Of a DNA stretch of 64,000 bases, positions 1 to 8,953 are shown in pieces. Position numbers and translations under genes: made by a program. Origin of the DNA: an uncultured Porphyromonas sp. (GTDB lineage: Bacteria; Bacteroidota; Bacteroidia; Bacteroidales; Porphyromonadaceae); contig UWSO01000004.1 in assembly GCA_900538385.1 (NCBI GenBank), forward strand, positions 1-64,000, in the 5' to 3' direction. The notes under the pieces were generated by a model. It saw nothing but the letters and a program-made list of their open reading frames with translations. It was not told where the DNA came from and ran no database searches. Each line of letters starts with the position of its first letter. Position 1 is the first letter of the stretch.

Positions 1-253
1 GGTAGAGGAAGACCTCCTTGCCCATAGCTGGGAAGGTCTGCAACTCGATGTAGTTCGTATAGCCGTCTAGAACTATGTTTGAGAGGTCTCCGTTGATCTC
101 TTTTTTCAACTCTGCGGGGATGTGGTCAGCGTCTTCTTTCTCTACCATATAGATGCGGTAAACACCGCTTTCTTCAACCAACTTCTCGAAGTCAAAGTCT
201 TGGAGGATTTCTTGGGGAGCGAACAGCTCAATCCAATCTAGGTCTTTAGTCAT
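1..253 (-). CDS. ISAon1-like transposase N-terminal region protein (partial, cut by window start)
   Basis: The minus strand is open from an ATG at 253 to the window edge (84 codons visible). The translation starts MTKDLDWIELFAPQEI and continues with an acidic, aromatic stretch and a KEVFLY segment. This order resembles the short N-terminal ORF that precedes the catalytic ORF in ISAon1-type insertion sequences of Bacteroidota, where the first ORF ends in a strand leading to a helix-turn-helix. The catalytic part would lie outside the window. An 8-G run (269-276) sits just upstream of the start. I cannot see an inverted repeat that marks the IS end. The family call is from memory of the N-terminal pattern and could be wrong; that it is a coding frame is more certain. 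Confidence 0.5.
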   Translation of the reverse strand, partial: MTKDLDWIELFAPQEILQDFDFEKLVEESGVYRIYMVEKEDADHIPAELKKEINGDLSNIVLDGYTNYIELQTFPAMGKEVFLY

Positions 254-406
254 ATTTTGAGGTGGTAAGGGGGGGGAGGGCGAAAAGCTCTCCCCATTCA
301 TTTGGGGCGCAAGTTAATCAATTCACTTCAGTTAGTTTTTTGTGGGTGGCTTCTCCTCCAGCACCTCAAAATAGGAATTAGCCATCATACTACTCGATTT
401 GCGGGC

Positions 407-436
407 TTGAGGATCTCTGGAAAATTTGTACCTTTG
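407..436 (+). promoter_or_regulatory. Bacteroidota-type promoter of rplY
   Basis: TTG at 407-409, a 19-base spacer and TACCTTTG at 429-436 match the -33/-7 consensus of the primary sigma factor of Bacteroidota. It leaves a leader of about 180 bases before the L25 start. Confidence 0.65.
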
Positions 437-442
437 CGGACG

Positions 443-622
443 GTTTTCCTATGAATCCAATTGTACACCCCGCTCTTGTGTGACGGGGCCTTTGGTCTCT
501 AGCTGAGCTGATGTGCTGTCTGACACACCGTTTGACACGCTACGCAAAGGCTCTGGCAGAGTGCCACAGTGTAATGGGAGATTAGCAAGACTAATTTTGA
601 GTAACACTAACTATTTGTACTA
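443..622 (+). promoter_or_regulatory. Long structured 5' leader of rplY
   Basis: About 180 untranslated bases lie between the promoter and the L25 start. They contain a CCCCG/CGGGG hairpin (468-488), a CTCT/AGAG hairpin near 571-581 and GTGCTGTC/GACAC-type complementarity around 513-540. Leaders of this size before ribosomal protein genes often bind the protein product or a related ligand; that role is inference here. No Rfam family is claimed. Confidence 0.35.
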
Positions 623-1264
623 ATGAAGCATTTTAAGCTCAGCGCCACTGCGCGCAAAGCCGACCAGCTCGGCAAGAAAGCTACCAAGGCTCTCCGTCGT
701 GAGGGGCTTGTACCTGTAGTCCTCTATGGGGGTAGCGAGACACAGCATCTCGTCGTCAAGGCTGACGACATCAATAAACTGATCTACACGCCTGACATCT
801 ATCTCATCGAGCTAGACGTAGAGGGTAAGCAGTATAAGGCTGTACTGAAGGAGGTTCAGTTCCACCCAGTAAGTGACAAGACGCTCCACGCAGACCTCTA
901 CGAGGTAAGCGATGAGAAGCCTATCGTCATGAACGTACCTGTCGTACTCGATGGTCACGCCGCTGGTGTTAAAGCTGGTGGTAAGCTGGTTCGTGAGAAG
1001 CGTACACTGCGTGTACGTGCGATCTACGACAAAATCCCCGAGAATCTAGTCATCGACGTGACTACCCTAAAACTGGGTAAGACTATCCAGGTTCACGAGC
1101 TCTCCTTCGATGGTCTCGAGCTGGTAGACGCTCCACAAGCTGTCGTTTGTGGTGTCAAGCTGACACGTGTAGCACGTGGTAAGGATGCTGCAGCTGCTGA
1201 CTCTGAGGAGGCAGAAGGCGAAGAGCACGAGGAGCACAGCGACTCTGAAGAGCACAACGAGTAA
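623..1264 (+). CDS. rplY: 50S ribosomal protein L25/general stress protein Ctc
   Basis: 213-residue member of the long (Ctc/TL5) branch of bacterial L25, which binds 5S rRNA in the large subunit. The N-terminal L25 domain covers about residues 1-90 (basic start with GKKATKALRREGLVPVVLYGG), followed by the beta-rich Ctc domain to about residue 185. The last 25 residues are a Glu/Asp/His-rich tail, common in L25 of this phylum. It stands alone: strong promoter and leader upstream, two hairpins and a terminator downstream. The ATG at 623 is the natural start because the L25 fold begins within ten residues. Confidence 0.93.
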   Translation: MKHFKLSATARKADQLGKKATKALRREGLVPVVLYGGSETQHLVVKADDINKLIYTPDIYLIELDVEGKQYKAVLKEVQFHPVSDKTLHADLYEVSDEKPIVMNVPVVLDGHAAGVKAGGKLVREKRTLRVRAIYDKIPENLVIDVTTLKLGKTIQVHELSFDGLELVDAPQAVVCGVKLTRVARGKDAAAADSEEAEGEEHEEHSDSEEHNE

Positions 1265-1280
1265 TCTCCCCCTATCAGAG

Positions 1281-1314
1281 AGATATCTAGCTATACACAT
1301 ATAGCGTGATATCT
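1281..1314 (+). other. Imperfect 15-bp inverted repeat after rplY
   Basis: AGATATCTAGCTATA (1281-1295) faces TATAGCGTGATATCT (1300-1314), 13 of 15 positions complementary with a 4-base loop. There is no T run, so it may stabilise the 3' end or simply precede the real terminator at 1328. Confidence 0.4.
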
Positions 1315-1327
1315 AGAGTCAATACGA

Positions 1328-1370
1328 GGAGAGCCTACAGTCCCTCATACGGGGTGTAGGCTCTCCTTTA
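1328..1370 (+). terminator. Intrinsic terminator of rplY
   Basis: A perfect 12-bp stem (GGAGAGCCTACA, 1328-1339, with 1355-1366) and a 15-base loop are followed by TTTA. The rest of the interval to pyrF at 1589 shows no gene. TACCTTAG at 1535-1542 is a possible -7 element for the pyrF operon. Confidence 0.75.
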
Positions 1371-1588
1371 CGTTACTATGTAGTGATGCACTTGACGCTG
1401 TCATCCGTAGCCTCGTAAGAAGTTCCCATATATGGCTCCCTTTGGGGCTTCTTCTCGCACATTTACAGGTGTCTAGCACCAGATTGCCATATCTATACTA
1501 TCTGGCGGGTGACACCTATGTGATACTTTTTCACTACCTTAGTAGACCATATATGACTACTCACTCCAAATAAACAGTAGATTATCTC

Positions 1589-2422
1589 ATGAATCGCGAG
1601 CAAATCATAGAACAAATACGAGCCAAGCGGAGCTATCTCTGCGTGGGCCTCGATCCAGATATACAGAAGTTGCCTCCGCACCTACTGAAGGGGGATAATC
1701 CTATCCTGGACTTTAACAAAGCTATCATCGATGCCACAGCACAGTATGCCATAGCCTTCAAGCTCAACTTAGCTTTTTATGAAACGCTTGGAGCCTTCGG
1801 CATGCAGGTCTTTGGTGATACGGTGGACTATATACGTCAGAACTATCCCGAGCAGCTGATCATCGCAGATGCTAAGCGTGGCGACATAGGCAATACGAGC
1901 AAGATGTATGCGCGTGCCTTCTACGAGAATTTTAAGGTCGACGCGCTCACCGTGGCGCCCTACATGGGGAGCGACAGTGTGCTACCTTTTCTAGAGTATA
2001 GCGACAAGTGGGTGATCCTACTCGCCTTGACGAGCAATCAGGGTGCGCAGGACTTTCAGATGCTCCATACGGGCGAGGAGACTTGTCTCTTCGAGCAGGT
2101 ACTCAAGACGGCTCTGAGCTGGGAGGGTGCGGACCATATCATGTTTGTCGTGGGTGCTACGCAGAGCAATCTGATGGAGCGTGTACGGGCAGTAGCGCCT
2201 AATGCGTTCCTCCTTGTGCCTGGTGTAGGTGCTCAGGGCGGTAGCCTAGAGGAAGTCGCAGAGCATGCGATGACGAACGACTGCGGTCTGATCGTCAATA
2301 GTTCGCGAGGAATCATCTATGCAGGCAATGATGAGCGCTTTGCCTCAGCCTCAGCGCAAGCAGCCTCCGACCTAGCACGACAGATGGAGCAGACACTCAT
2401 AGACAAGGGTATCATAGACTAA
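1589..2422 (+). CDS. pyrF: Orotidine 5'-phosphate decarboxylase
   Basis: 277-residue long-form (type 2) OMP decarboxylase, which makes UMP in the last step of de novo pyrimidine synthesis. The signature IADAKRGDIGNT lies at residues 92-103, giving the catalytic Asp94-Lys96-Asp99 set. The phosphate-binding C-terminal part (LVPGVGAQGG and VNSSRGI) is intact. It is the first gene of a seven-gene run: 12 bases separate it from lpxD. Linking UMP supply with UDP-GlcNAc-dependent lipid A genes is plausible, but it is context, not proof of co-regulation. Confidence 0.95.
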   Translation: MNREQIIEQIRAKRSYLCVGLDPDIQKLPPHLLKGDNPILDFNKAIIDATAQYAIAFKLNLAFYETLGAFGMQVFGDTVDYIRQNYPEQLIIADAKRGDIGNTSKMYARAFYENFKVDALTVAPYMGSDSVLPFLEYSDKWVILLALTSNQGAQDFQMLHTGEETCLFEQVLKTALSWEGADHIMFVVGATQSNLMERVRAVAPNAFLLVPGVGAQGGSLEEVAEHAMTNDCGLIVNSSRGIIYAGNDERFASASAQAASDLARQMEQTLIDKGIID

Positions 2423-2434
2423 TATATAAGGTAG

Positions 2435-3463
2435 ATGTACACAGTTGCAGACATTGCTAAGCTCATCGGGGGTGCCCTAGAGGGCGATGGCACAGCTCAG
2501 CTACAGGGCTTTGCAGGCATTGAGCAGGCGAAGGCGGGGGACTTGAGCTTCCTAGCCAATATGAAGTATGAGCCTTACCTCTACACGACGCACGCCTCGG
2601 CGGTACTTGTAGACGAGCGATTTGTCCCCACGCAGCCCTGCTCTACGACTTTGATCCGTGTGGCCAACCCTTACGAGACGCTCTCACAGCTGATGCGACT
2701 CTACGTTTCTCAGCAGGAACCTCACTGGACGGGCGTCCACCCGACGGCTATCGTGGATCCTTCGGTAGAGATCCCCAAAGAGTGCATCATCGGTCCGTAC
2801 GTTTGCATCGAAGCAGATGTCAAGCTGGGCGAGCAGGTTATCATCTCGGCACATTGCGTCATCGGTGCCAACTGCACGATCGGAGACCACACGACACTAC
2901 ACCCACGGGTCACGCTCTACTCGGATAGCATCATCGGGCATCACTGCCGCATTCATGCAGGCACGGTGATTGGTGCCGACGGCTTTGGCTTTGCCCCTAC
3001 GGAGCATGGCTATGACAAAATTCCTCAGATAGGACATGTGGAGATAGGCGACCATGTGGAGATCGGGGCTAACAGTTGCGTCGATCGCGCTACGATGGGT
3101 GTGACGCGCATAGCTTCGGGTGTCAAGATCGACAACCTCGTACAGATAGCGCACAACTGCACCGTCGATGAACACACGGTCATCGCAGCTCAAGCTGGAC
3201 TAGCTGGCTCAGCACACATCAAGGAATGGTGCCAGCTGGGCGGTCAAGTGGGCATCGCTGGTCACCTCACCGTAGGCGACCACTCACAGCTCGGCGGTCA
3301 GACAGGCGTCCTGGGCAATCTCCAGCCACACAGTGTCGTGATGGGTACTCCCGCCATGCCTGTGGGCAAGGCGCTCCGTGCCTTCGCAACGCTTCCTAAG
3401 CTTCCTGAGCTGATGCGCCGTGTAGACAAGCTCGAAGAGCAGACCTCATCGGCAACCAAATAG
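2435..3463 (+). CDS. lpxD: UDP-3-O-acylglucosamine N-acyltransferase
   Basis: 342-residue LpxD, third step of lipid A synthesis: adds a 3-hydroxyacyl chain to the 2-amino group of UDP-3-O-acyl-GlcN. The N-terminal uridine-binding domain (about 1-100) is followed by a left-handed beta-helix of hexapeptide repeats (about 105-325). The catalytic His lies in QIAHNC (His240), close to its usual position. The C-terminal helix (LMRRVDKLEEQ) is normal. Gene order lpxD-lpxC/fabZ-lpxA is the usual one in Bacteroidota. Confidence 0.95.
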   Translation: MYTVADIAKLIGGALEGDGTAQLQGFAGIEQAKAGDLSFLANMKYEPYLYTTHASAVLVDERFVPTQPCSTTLIRVANPYETLSQLMRLYVSQQEPHWTGVHPTAIVDPSVEIPKECIIGPYVCIEADVKLGEQVIISAHCVIGANCTIGDHTTLHPRVTLYSDSIIGHHCRIHAGTVIGADGFGFAPTEHGYDKIPQIGHVEIGDHVEIGANSCVDRATMGVTRIASGVKIDNLVQIAHNCTVDEHTVIAAQAGLAGSAHIKEWCQLGGQVGIAGHLTVGDHSQLGGQTGVLGNLQPHSVVMGTPAMPVGKALRAFATLPKLPELMRRVDKLEEQTSSATK

Positions 3464-3494
3464 ACACATTTGTAAAAGCAGACACACTCACGTT

Positions 3495-4877
3495 ATGAAT
3501 CAGTACACACTCGCTACGACACTCACTTTCCAAGGGGTAGGACTTCACACGGGAGCCAACCGCACCTTGACCCTCTCTCCTGCCGAGCCCCATAGTGGTT
3601 ACCAGATCTGTCGCTCCGACCTTGAGGGCAGCCCCGTGATCCCCGCTTATGCGGATTATGTCACGACGACGCAGCGTGCTACTCGTATAGAGCGTGGCGC
3701 TGTCCAGGTCTCTACGCTCGAGCACTGTCTCAGTGCGCTCTACGCACTCGGAGTGGACAACTGTCTTATCACGGTCGATGGCGACGAAGCGCCTATACTA
3801 GATGGCTCTGCACAGCCTTATGTGCAGGCGATCCAAGAGGCTGGGCTTAAGGAGCAGTCTGCTGCTCGTGAGGTCTTTGTCGTGCGTAAGCCTATTGAGG
3901 TGAAAGATGAGGAGACGGGAGCTTCCATTCTCCTTCTTCCATCTGATCAGCTCGGTGTAGAGGCGCACCTAAGCTTTGCCTCCCCGCTGCTGAGCAACCA
4001 ATACGCTTCGCTACGCGACCTGAGTCGTTACGGCGAGGAGATAGCAGAGGCTCGTTCTTTCGTCTTCGTACGAGAGATACTTCCGCTCCTCAGCCAGGGA
4101 CTGATCAAGGGCGGAGACCTAGCCAACGCGATGGTGATCAACGATGAGCCGCTCTCTGAGAGCGACGCCAAGGCGCTGGCAGAGGCTCTGCATCGTCCTG
4201 TCGCTGAAGTGAGTCAGCTCGGCGTGATCAACCCGAAGGAGGGAATATCGAACGAGCCCGCACGCCACAAGATTCTAGACATTCTAGGCGATCTAGCCCT
4301 AGCAGGTATCTTCGTGCAGGGACATATCATAGCGACCAAGCCTGGGCATAAGATCAATAACAAGCTGGCACGAGCCATTCGCAAGGAGATCAAGGGAATG
4401 GAGACACAGCCCCCCGTTTATGATCCCAATGCAACACCCGTACTCGACCTTAACCAGATCAAAGGGCTCCTACCGCACCGCTATCCCTTCCTTCTGGTGG
4501 ACAAGGTGATCCACCTAGACAAGGATCATATCGTGGGGGTTAAGAACGTGAGCTTCAACGAGACTTTCTTCCTCGGTCACTTCCCCACAGAGCCGGTCAT
4601 GCCGGGCGTGCTCATCGTCGAGGCGATGGCGCAGACGGCTGGTCTACTCGTGCTCAGTGGCATCGAGGATCCTGAGCGCTACTCGACCTACTTCCTGACG
4701 ATCAACAATGTGAAGTTCAGAAACAAGGTGGTGCCAGGCGATACGCTTCTTTTTAAGGTGATGCTCACCAGTGAGGTGCGTCGAGGCTTGGCAAGTGTCA
4801 GGGGACTTACCTTCGTGGGCGACCAACTCGTTTGCGAAGCAGACTTCATGGCGCAGATAGTAAAGAATAAGGAGTAA
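3495..4877 (+). CDS. lpxC-fabZ: Bifunctional UDP-3-O-acyl-GlcNAc deacetylase/3-hydroxyacyl-ACP dehydratase
   Basis: 460-residue fusion. Residues 1-300 are LpxC, the Zn-dependent committed step of lipid A synthesis; His77 in LEHCLSALYALG and the His258-x3-Asp262 pair in RHKILDILGD are the expected metal ligands. Residues 315-460 are FabZ, a hot-dog fold dehydratase of fatty acid synthesis with His362 (GHFPTEPVMPG) and Glu376 (LIVEAMAQ). Both enzymes use 3-hydroxyacyl-ACP pathways, so the fusion may balance phospholipid and lipid A production. This fusion is well known in Bacteroidota and is not a sequencing artefact. lpxA starts 17 bases downstream. Confidence 0.96.
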   Translation: MNQYTLATTLTFQGVGLHTGANRTLTLSPAEPHSGYQICRSDLEGSPVIPAYADYVTTTQRATRIERGAVQVSTLEHCLSALYALGVDNCLITVDGDEAPILDGSAQPYVQAIQEAGLKEQSAAREVFVVRKPIEVKDEETGASILLLPSDQLGVEAHLSFASPLLSNQYASLRDLSRYGEEIAEARSFVFVREILPLLSQGLIKGGDLANAMVINDEPLSESDAKALAEALHRPVAEVSQLGVINPKEGISNEPARHKILDILGDLALAGIFVQGHIIATKPGHKINNKLARAIRKEIKGMETQPPVYDPNATPVLDLNQIKGLLPHRYPFLLVDKVIHLDKDHIVGVKNVSFNETFFLGHFPTEPVMPGVLIVEAMAQTAGLLVLSGIEDPERYSTYFLTINNVKFRNKVVPGDTLLFKVMLTSEVRRGLASVRGLTFVGDQLVCEADFMAQIVKNKE

Positions 4878-4894
4878 ACAATCATATCCACTAT

Positions 4895-5686
4895 ATGGCT
4901 CAAACGCATATATCTCCTCTCGCTCAGGTGCATCCTGAAGCACAGATAGGAGCTGAGGTGACGATCGGACCCTTTGTCACCATCGAGGCCAACACGGTCA
5001 TCGGAGATCGTTGTGTCTTAGACCAAGGCTGCATGATACGCAGCGGAGCACGCATCGGTAGCGACTGTCACATACATCCCTACGCCGTCATCGCAGGGAT
5101 CCCGCAAGACCTTAAGTTCAAAGGTGAGGAGACCACAGCCGTCATCGGTGACCACACAACCATCCGAGAGTACGCCACTGTCAATCGTGGTACCGCTTCG
5201 CGTGGCACTACAGTCATCGGCAGTAACTGTCTCATCATGGCTTACTCACACGTAGCGCATGACTGCATCCTCAAGGATCACATCATCCTAGGTAATGCGA
5301 CCCAGCTCGCTGGGGAGGTCGAGATAGACGACTACGCCATCCTCAGTGGCGCTGTGCTGGTACATCAGTTCGTACGTATCTCACAGCACGTGATGATACA
5401 GGGAGGCTCTAAGGTGACCAAAGACATACCACCCTACTGTCTCGTGGGGCGCGATCCGATCGTTTACTGCGGCATCAACATCGTGGGACTACGTCGCAGA
5501 GGCTTCACCAATGAGCAGATCTTCCTCATAAACGATGTCTACCGCACACTTTACCAAGGGGGGCTCAACAACAGCGAGGCACTCGTAGAGATACAGAGTC
5601 GCTATCCGCAATGCTACGAGCGAGACCTCATCTACAACTTCATTAGCGACAGCAAGCGCGGCATCGTACGGGGATCTATGGATTAA
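4895..5686 (+). CDS. lpxA: Acyl-ACP:UDP-N-acetylglucosamine O-acyltransferase
   Basis: 263 residues, the normal length for LpxA, first step of lipid A synthesis. Hexapeptide repeats run from about residue 10 to 190; the catalytic His is His122 in AYSHVAHDC. The C-terminal helical part holds the usual GLRRRGF segment that binds substrate. It completes the lpxD-lpxC/fabZ-lpxA set and is followed after 67 bases by nnr. Confidence 0.95.
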   Translation: MAQTHISPLAQVHPEAQIGAEVTIGPFVTIEANTVIGDRCVLDQGCMIRSGARIGSDCHIHPYAVIAGIPQDLKFKGEETTAVIGDHTTIREYATVNRGTASRGTTVIGSNCLIMAYSHVAHDCILKDHIILGNATQLAGEVEIDDYAILSGAVLVHQFVRISQHVMIQGGSKVTKDIPPYCLVGRDPIVYCGINIVGLRRRGFTNEQIFLINDVYRTLYQGGLNNSEALVEIQSRYPQCYERDLIYNFISDSKRGIVRGSMD

Positions 5687-5753
5687 CTCTAGACAAAAGC
5701 CCCGAGACCGTAGCTAAGTCGCAACCAACCAACTAAACATACCAGCTGAAACA

Positions 5754-7286
5754 ATGAAAAAGATACTCATCGGACGCCAATGGGGCACCACGGATAGTTA
5801 TATCCTCGAGCGTGATCACATCTCCATCCACGACCTTGTGGAGCGTGTCGCTCAGCGCTTTGTAGCAGAGCTCAGGAGTATCTCAGACCTGCCACAGGGC
5901 ATCGTCTACGTCTTCGCAGGTCCTGGCAATAACGGAGCAGATGGACTAGCCATCGCACGGCGCTTACTGCAGGACGGACACCGAGTGCACTGCTACCTCT
6001 TTTGCAAGCAAGAGGAAGAGCTCTCGGAGGCTTGCGCCTGGCAGCAGACGAAGCTCCAGGAGTTTCACGCAGACGCTTTGACCATTGTTGCAGACGAGTT
6101 TCAGCCCCCGCTTCTGACCGCTCAGACTCTCGTCATCGATGCGCTCTTTGGCACGGGACTATCGCGTCCTCTAGAGGGAGGCTTTGCCGTGCTGGTAGAT
6201 CAATTGATCAACGCTTCGCCAGCCACCGTCATCGCTGTGGACATTCCCTCGGGACTCTATGACAAGGACAATAGCGAGAACAACCTGCAGGCGATCATCA
6301 AGGCGGACTACACCCTCACCTGCGAGAGCCCCAAGATAGCCCTCCTCCTATCAGACAATGAGTGCTACACGGGCACGTTACGCATCCTCTCGCTCAGTCT
6401 TAATATGGATGACGACCCCGCCATCCAAGCCGACTACTATCTCTACACCCCTCTGGATGCCCACAAAGCCTTGAAGCCCCTCTCACACTTTGCGCACAAA
6501 GGGACGCAAGGGCATGCGCTCCTCATCGCAGGCTCTGAAGCGATGGCAGGTGCGGCTATGCTTGCTGGAATGGGCGCTATGCGCTCGGGACTAGGCAAGC
6601 TCACGATGCATATACCCAGTTCACTGACTCCGTTAGCGAATACACTCCTCCCAGAGGCACTCGTCGAGAAGGACAAAGAGGAGACCATCGTCGGTAGCCT
6701 TCCTAAGGAGCTGCACAACTACCAGGCTATTGCTATGGGACCTGGCATTGGCTCAGCACCGCTCACGCTACATCTCTTGGAGCATTTGCTGCAAAACATC
6801 CAGCCTACCACCCCGCTACTACTCGATGCCGATGCGTTGAACCTCTTGGCACTCCACCCCGAGCTGCTGAGCGTTCTGCCCAAGGACACCATCCTCACAC
6901 CGCATCCAGGCGAGCTAGACCGTATCATAGGCAATGCGCTTGATGACCACCACCGCCTGACCAAAGCACAGGAACTAGCTATGGATCAGGAGCTCATCGT
7001 CGTACTCAAGGGGGCTAACACTGCCACTTGCCTACCCACTGGCGAGGTTATCTTCAACAGCTCAGGCACACCAGCCCTTGCCACCGCAGGCAGCGGAGAT
7101 GTGCTCACAGGCATCATCCTCTCGCTCTTGGCACAAGGCTACACACCCGCTGAGGCGGCTCCTCTGGGCGTTTACACTCATGGACTGACAGCCAATCATT
7201 ATGGTGAGCGACACTCGCCACGCGGTATGATAGCCCGCGATATAGCAGAGATGCTGCCCACTGTCCTCAAGATGGTCGAGCAGTAA
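5754..7286 (+). CDS. nnr: Bifunctional NAD(P)HX epimerase/ADP-dependent NAD(P)HX dehydratase
   Basis: 510-residue two-domain repair enzyme. The N-terminal YjeF_N domain (about 1-215) has VFAGPGNNGADGLAIARRL and epimerises the damaged hydrate of NAD(P)H. The C-terminal ribokinase-like domain (about 235-505) has the TAGSGDVLTG motif (catalytic Asp449) and removes water at the expense of ADP or ATP. It is the fifth gene of the pyrF-lpx run; no functional link to lipid A is known, so the position probably reflects shared housekeeping expression. Confidence 0.94.
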   Translation: MKKILIGRQWGTTDSYILERDHISIHDLVERVAQRFVAELRSISDLPQGIVYVFAGPGNNGADGLAIARRLLQDGHRVHCYLFCKQEEELSEACAWQQTKLQEFHADALTIVADEFQPPLLTAQTLVIDALFGTGLSRPLEGGFAVLVDQLINASPATVIAVDIPSGLYDKDNSENNLQAIIKADYTLTCESPKIALLLSDNECYTGTLRILSLSLNMDDDPAIQADYYLYTPLDAHKALKPLSHFAHKGTQGHALLIAGSEAMAGAAMLAGMGAMRSGLGKLTMHIPSSLTPLANTLLPEALVEKDKEETIVGSLPKELHNYQAIAMGPGIGSAPLTLHLLEHLLQNIQPTTPLLLDADALNLLALHPELLSVLPKDTILTPHPGELDRIIGNALDDHHRLTKAQELAMDQELIVVLKGANTATCLPTGEVIFNSSGTPALATAGSGDVLTGIILSLLAQGYTPAEAAPLGVYTHGLTANHYGERHSPRGMIARDIAEMLPTVLKMVEQ

Positions 7287-7316
7287 CCCCGTATAGATAT
7301 CTAGTACTGCACAGTT

Positions 7317-8012
7317 ATGAAGCATCTTCGGCACCAATGCCTCTTACTGCTCACAGCACTCCTCTGCTTGCTCGTGAGCCTGCCTAGTTGCTCCAAGCGC
7401 AAGACTGCAGAAGAGCTGCTACAAGAGGCGATCGTACAACAGTATCAGAGCGTTGGCAAGCTACTCCTTACGGAGACCACGCTCCAGAAGGCGGTCACCC
7501 TGCAGGATCCCAAGATTACTTTTTACGATATCGATAGCTTCAAGGACTTCGCCACATGGCTGGGTAACCAAACGAAGATAGGCAATCGTGTCGGCATTTA
7601 CTCCTTTGATGCGACACTGGTAAGCTATACCGACTTAACCAGCTTCTCCGCAGATGATGTAACCTACGACACCGACCAGCAGCAGCTCACCGTCTACATA
7701 TCTCCCATACAGGTAGAGCTGCGAGGGCGAGACTTCACGCTAAGTACTGAGTACGAGTATGTAGCGCCTCTCCGAGAGGCTATCACCCCGCAAGATCGTG
7801 CCCGTGTCAAGGAGAGAGCCTACCAAGTACTCCAGCAGGAGATTGCCTCCAATGATCAGCTCATCGCTCAGATACGACAGCGCTCTATCGAGAAGCTACG
7901 CCGATGGCTCACGCAACTCCTCCTCTCCTACGAGTTGCCACCTACGGTCGTCATTGTAGAGCGCGGCTCAGCACTGGCACAGCCCAGCACTCATTCCACC
8001 TCACCTCAGTAG
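7317..8012 (+). CDS. DUF4230 lipoprotein
   Basis: 231 residues. A lipoprotein signal ends at LVSLPSC (Cys25). The rest matches the DUF4230 pattern: a beta-rich strand set (VGIYSFDATLVSYTDL, YISPIQVELRG) and a C-terminal helix pair with RVKERAYQVLQQEI, closing on PPTVVIVERG. The biochemical role is unknown. It lies 30 bases after nnr and 12 bases before a second DUF4230 gene, so the pair is probably made together as envelope proteins. Confidence 0.75.
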   Translation: MKHLRHQCLLLLTALLCLLVSLPSCSKRKTAEELLQEAIVQQYQSVGKLLLTETTLQKAVTLQDPKITFYDIDSFKDFATWLGNQTKIGNRVGIYSFDATLVSYTDLTSFSADDVTYDTDQQQLTVYISPIQVELRGRDFTLSTEYEYVAPLREAITPQDRARVKERAYQVLQQEIASNDQLIAQIRQRSIEKLRRWLTQLLLSYELPPTVVIVERGSALAQPSTHSTSPQ

Positions 8013-8024
8013 CACTACAATCCT

Positions 8025-8651
8025 ATGAGCAAATGGCTTAAGCGCATCCTCTACATACTCTTAGCGATACTGCTTTTAGTCGGTATCGTCCTCCTATGGC
8101 GTAGCTGCTCCAAGAGCCAGAGCGAGGACTACAGCGACGTCGTCACGCACGCTATGACCGTCCGCTCGATCGAGGAGATACTCAAGCTCTCTACAGGCGA
8201 ATGCTATCAAGAGATCCCCATGGTCGATACCATCGATGGCATGGTGCTAGCGTACGTCATACAGGCTCGCACCTACATAGACTTCGACATAGACCAGCTC
8301 CCCACCCAGTTGCAGGGTGACACGCTCTATGTACAGCTTCCCCCCGAAGAAGTCACTCCACACGAGATTGGATACAATGTGATCGATGTACATCCGCTAC
8401 GTCAAGGCTTCACGACTAGGACACTCACCTCAGAGCAAGAGAATAGAGCCAAGCGACGCATCCCGCAGAGACTGATCGATGAAGTCTACCGCTCAGGCTA
8501 CATCCGTAATGCACGACAACAGGCCCGCGAAGAGTTGGCACGCTTTCTCTCCATCGCTCACCCTACGGTCATCGTCGTAGACCGTTATCCCGATGGGGTA
8601 CGAGGCGCCTTCTTTGCCGATACCGTCTACATAGACCACCGCACACTGTAA
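8025..8651 (+). CDS. DUF4230 membrane-anchored protein
   Basis: 208 residues. One N-terminal transmembrane segment (about 8-26, ILYILLAILLLVGIVLLW) is followed by a DUF4230 domain with VLAYVIQARTYIDFDID, LPPEEVTPHEIG and an ending of HPTVIVVDRYP that parallels the upstream neighbour. One copy is a lipoprotein and the other a membrane-anchored paralogue, so they may sit in different membranes or form a complex; this is inference. It is the last gene of the operon. Confidence 0.75.
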   Translation: MSKWLKRILYILLAILLLVGIVLLWRSCSKSQSEDYSDVVTHAMTVRSIEEILKLSTGECYQEIPMVDTIDGMVLAYVIQARTYIDFDIDQLPTQLQGDTLYVQLPPEEVTPHEIGYNVIDVHPLRQGFTTRTLTSEQENRAKRRIPQRLIDEVYRSGYIRNARQQAREELARFLSIAHPTVIVVDRYPDGVRGAFFADTVYIDHRTL

Positions 8652-8700
8652 AACAGGCTCTCTATGTAGCTCTTACACTACAAGCTGCAGGTCCTTCAAA

Positions 8701-8744
8701 ATCTCCACCGAAGAAATCGCCAATTCTTCGGTGGAGATTTTTTA
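8701..8744 (+). terminator. Terminator-like hairpin opening repeat copy R1
   Basis: ATCTCCACCGAAGAA (8701-8715) pairs perfectly with 8724-8738 over an 8-base loop, then TTTTTTATTT. It fits an intrinsic terminator for the pyrF-DUF4230 operon, but the same position in repeat copies R2 and R3 also carries such a hairpin, so it is also part of the repeat. Confidence 0.7.
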
Positions 8745-8895
8745 TTTCCCACGGAGGAAAGAAAAAACTCTTCGGATATATCGTTTGATTCTTCCGAAGT
8801 TTCATTTGATTCTTCCGAAGAATTGTTTGATTCTTCCGAAGAAATAGAGCTTTTCCTCGGAGCTATTCGGAGGTTTCTTCCGAAGAAATCGAGAA
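8701..8895 (+). repeat. Phased-box composite repeat, copy R1
   Basis: After the opening hairpin come ACGGAGGAAAGAAAAAAC, then three identical 16-bp boxes TTTGATTCTTCCGAAG at 8784, 8805 and 8826 (period exactly 21), with a half-matching box in the same register at 8763. The arms around the boxes are roughly complementary (GAGGAAAG...TTCGGA against TCCGAAG...TTTTCCTC). A conserved tail, GGAGCTATTCGG, follows at 8859. The serpin gene begins 240 bases after the copy ends. Confidence 0.75.
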
Positions 8896-8953
8896 TTAGA
8901 GGTCACTCGTTTCAGCAAGCCACTCAACTTGCGAGAGCAAGGTTTCACCTTTA

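Noticed and set aside
269..276. 8-G run as a phase-variation site for the IS ORF
   Set aside because: It lies outside the reading frame and no promoter elements bracket it; unlike the fimbrillin tract it has no clear role.
3495..4877. lpxC-fabZ fusion as a novelty
   Set aside because: Known standard arrangement in Bacteroidota; both active sites intact.
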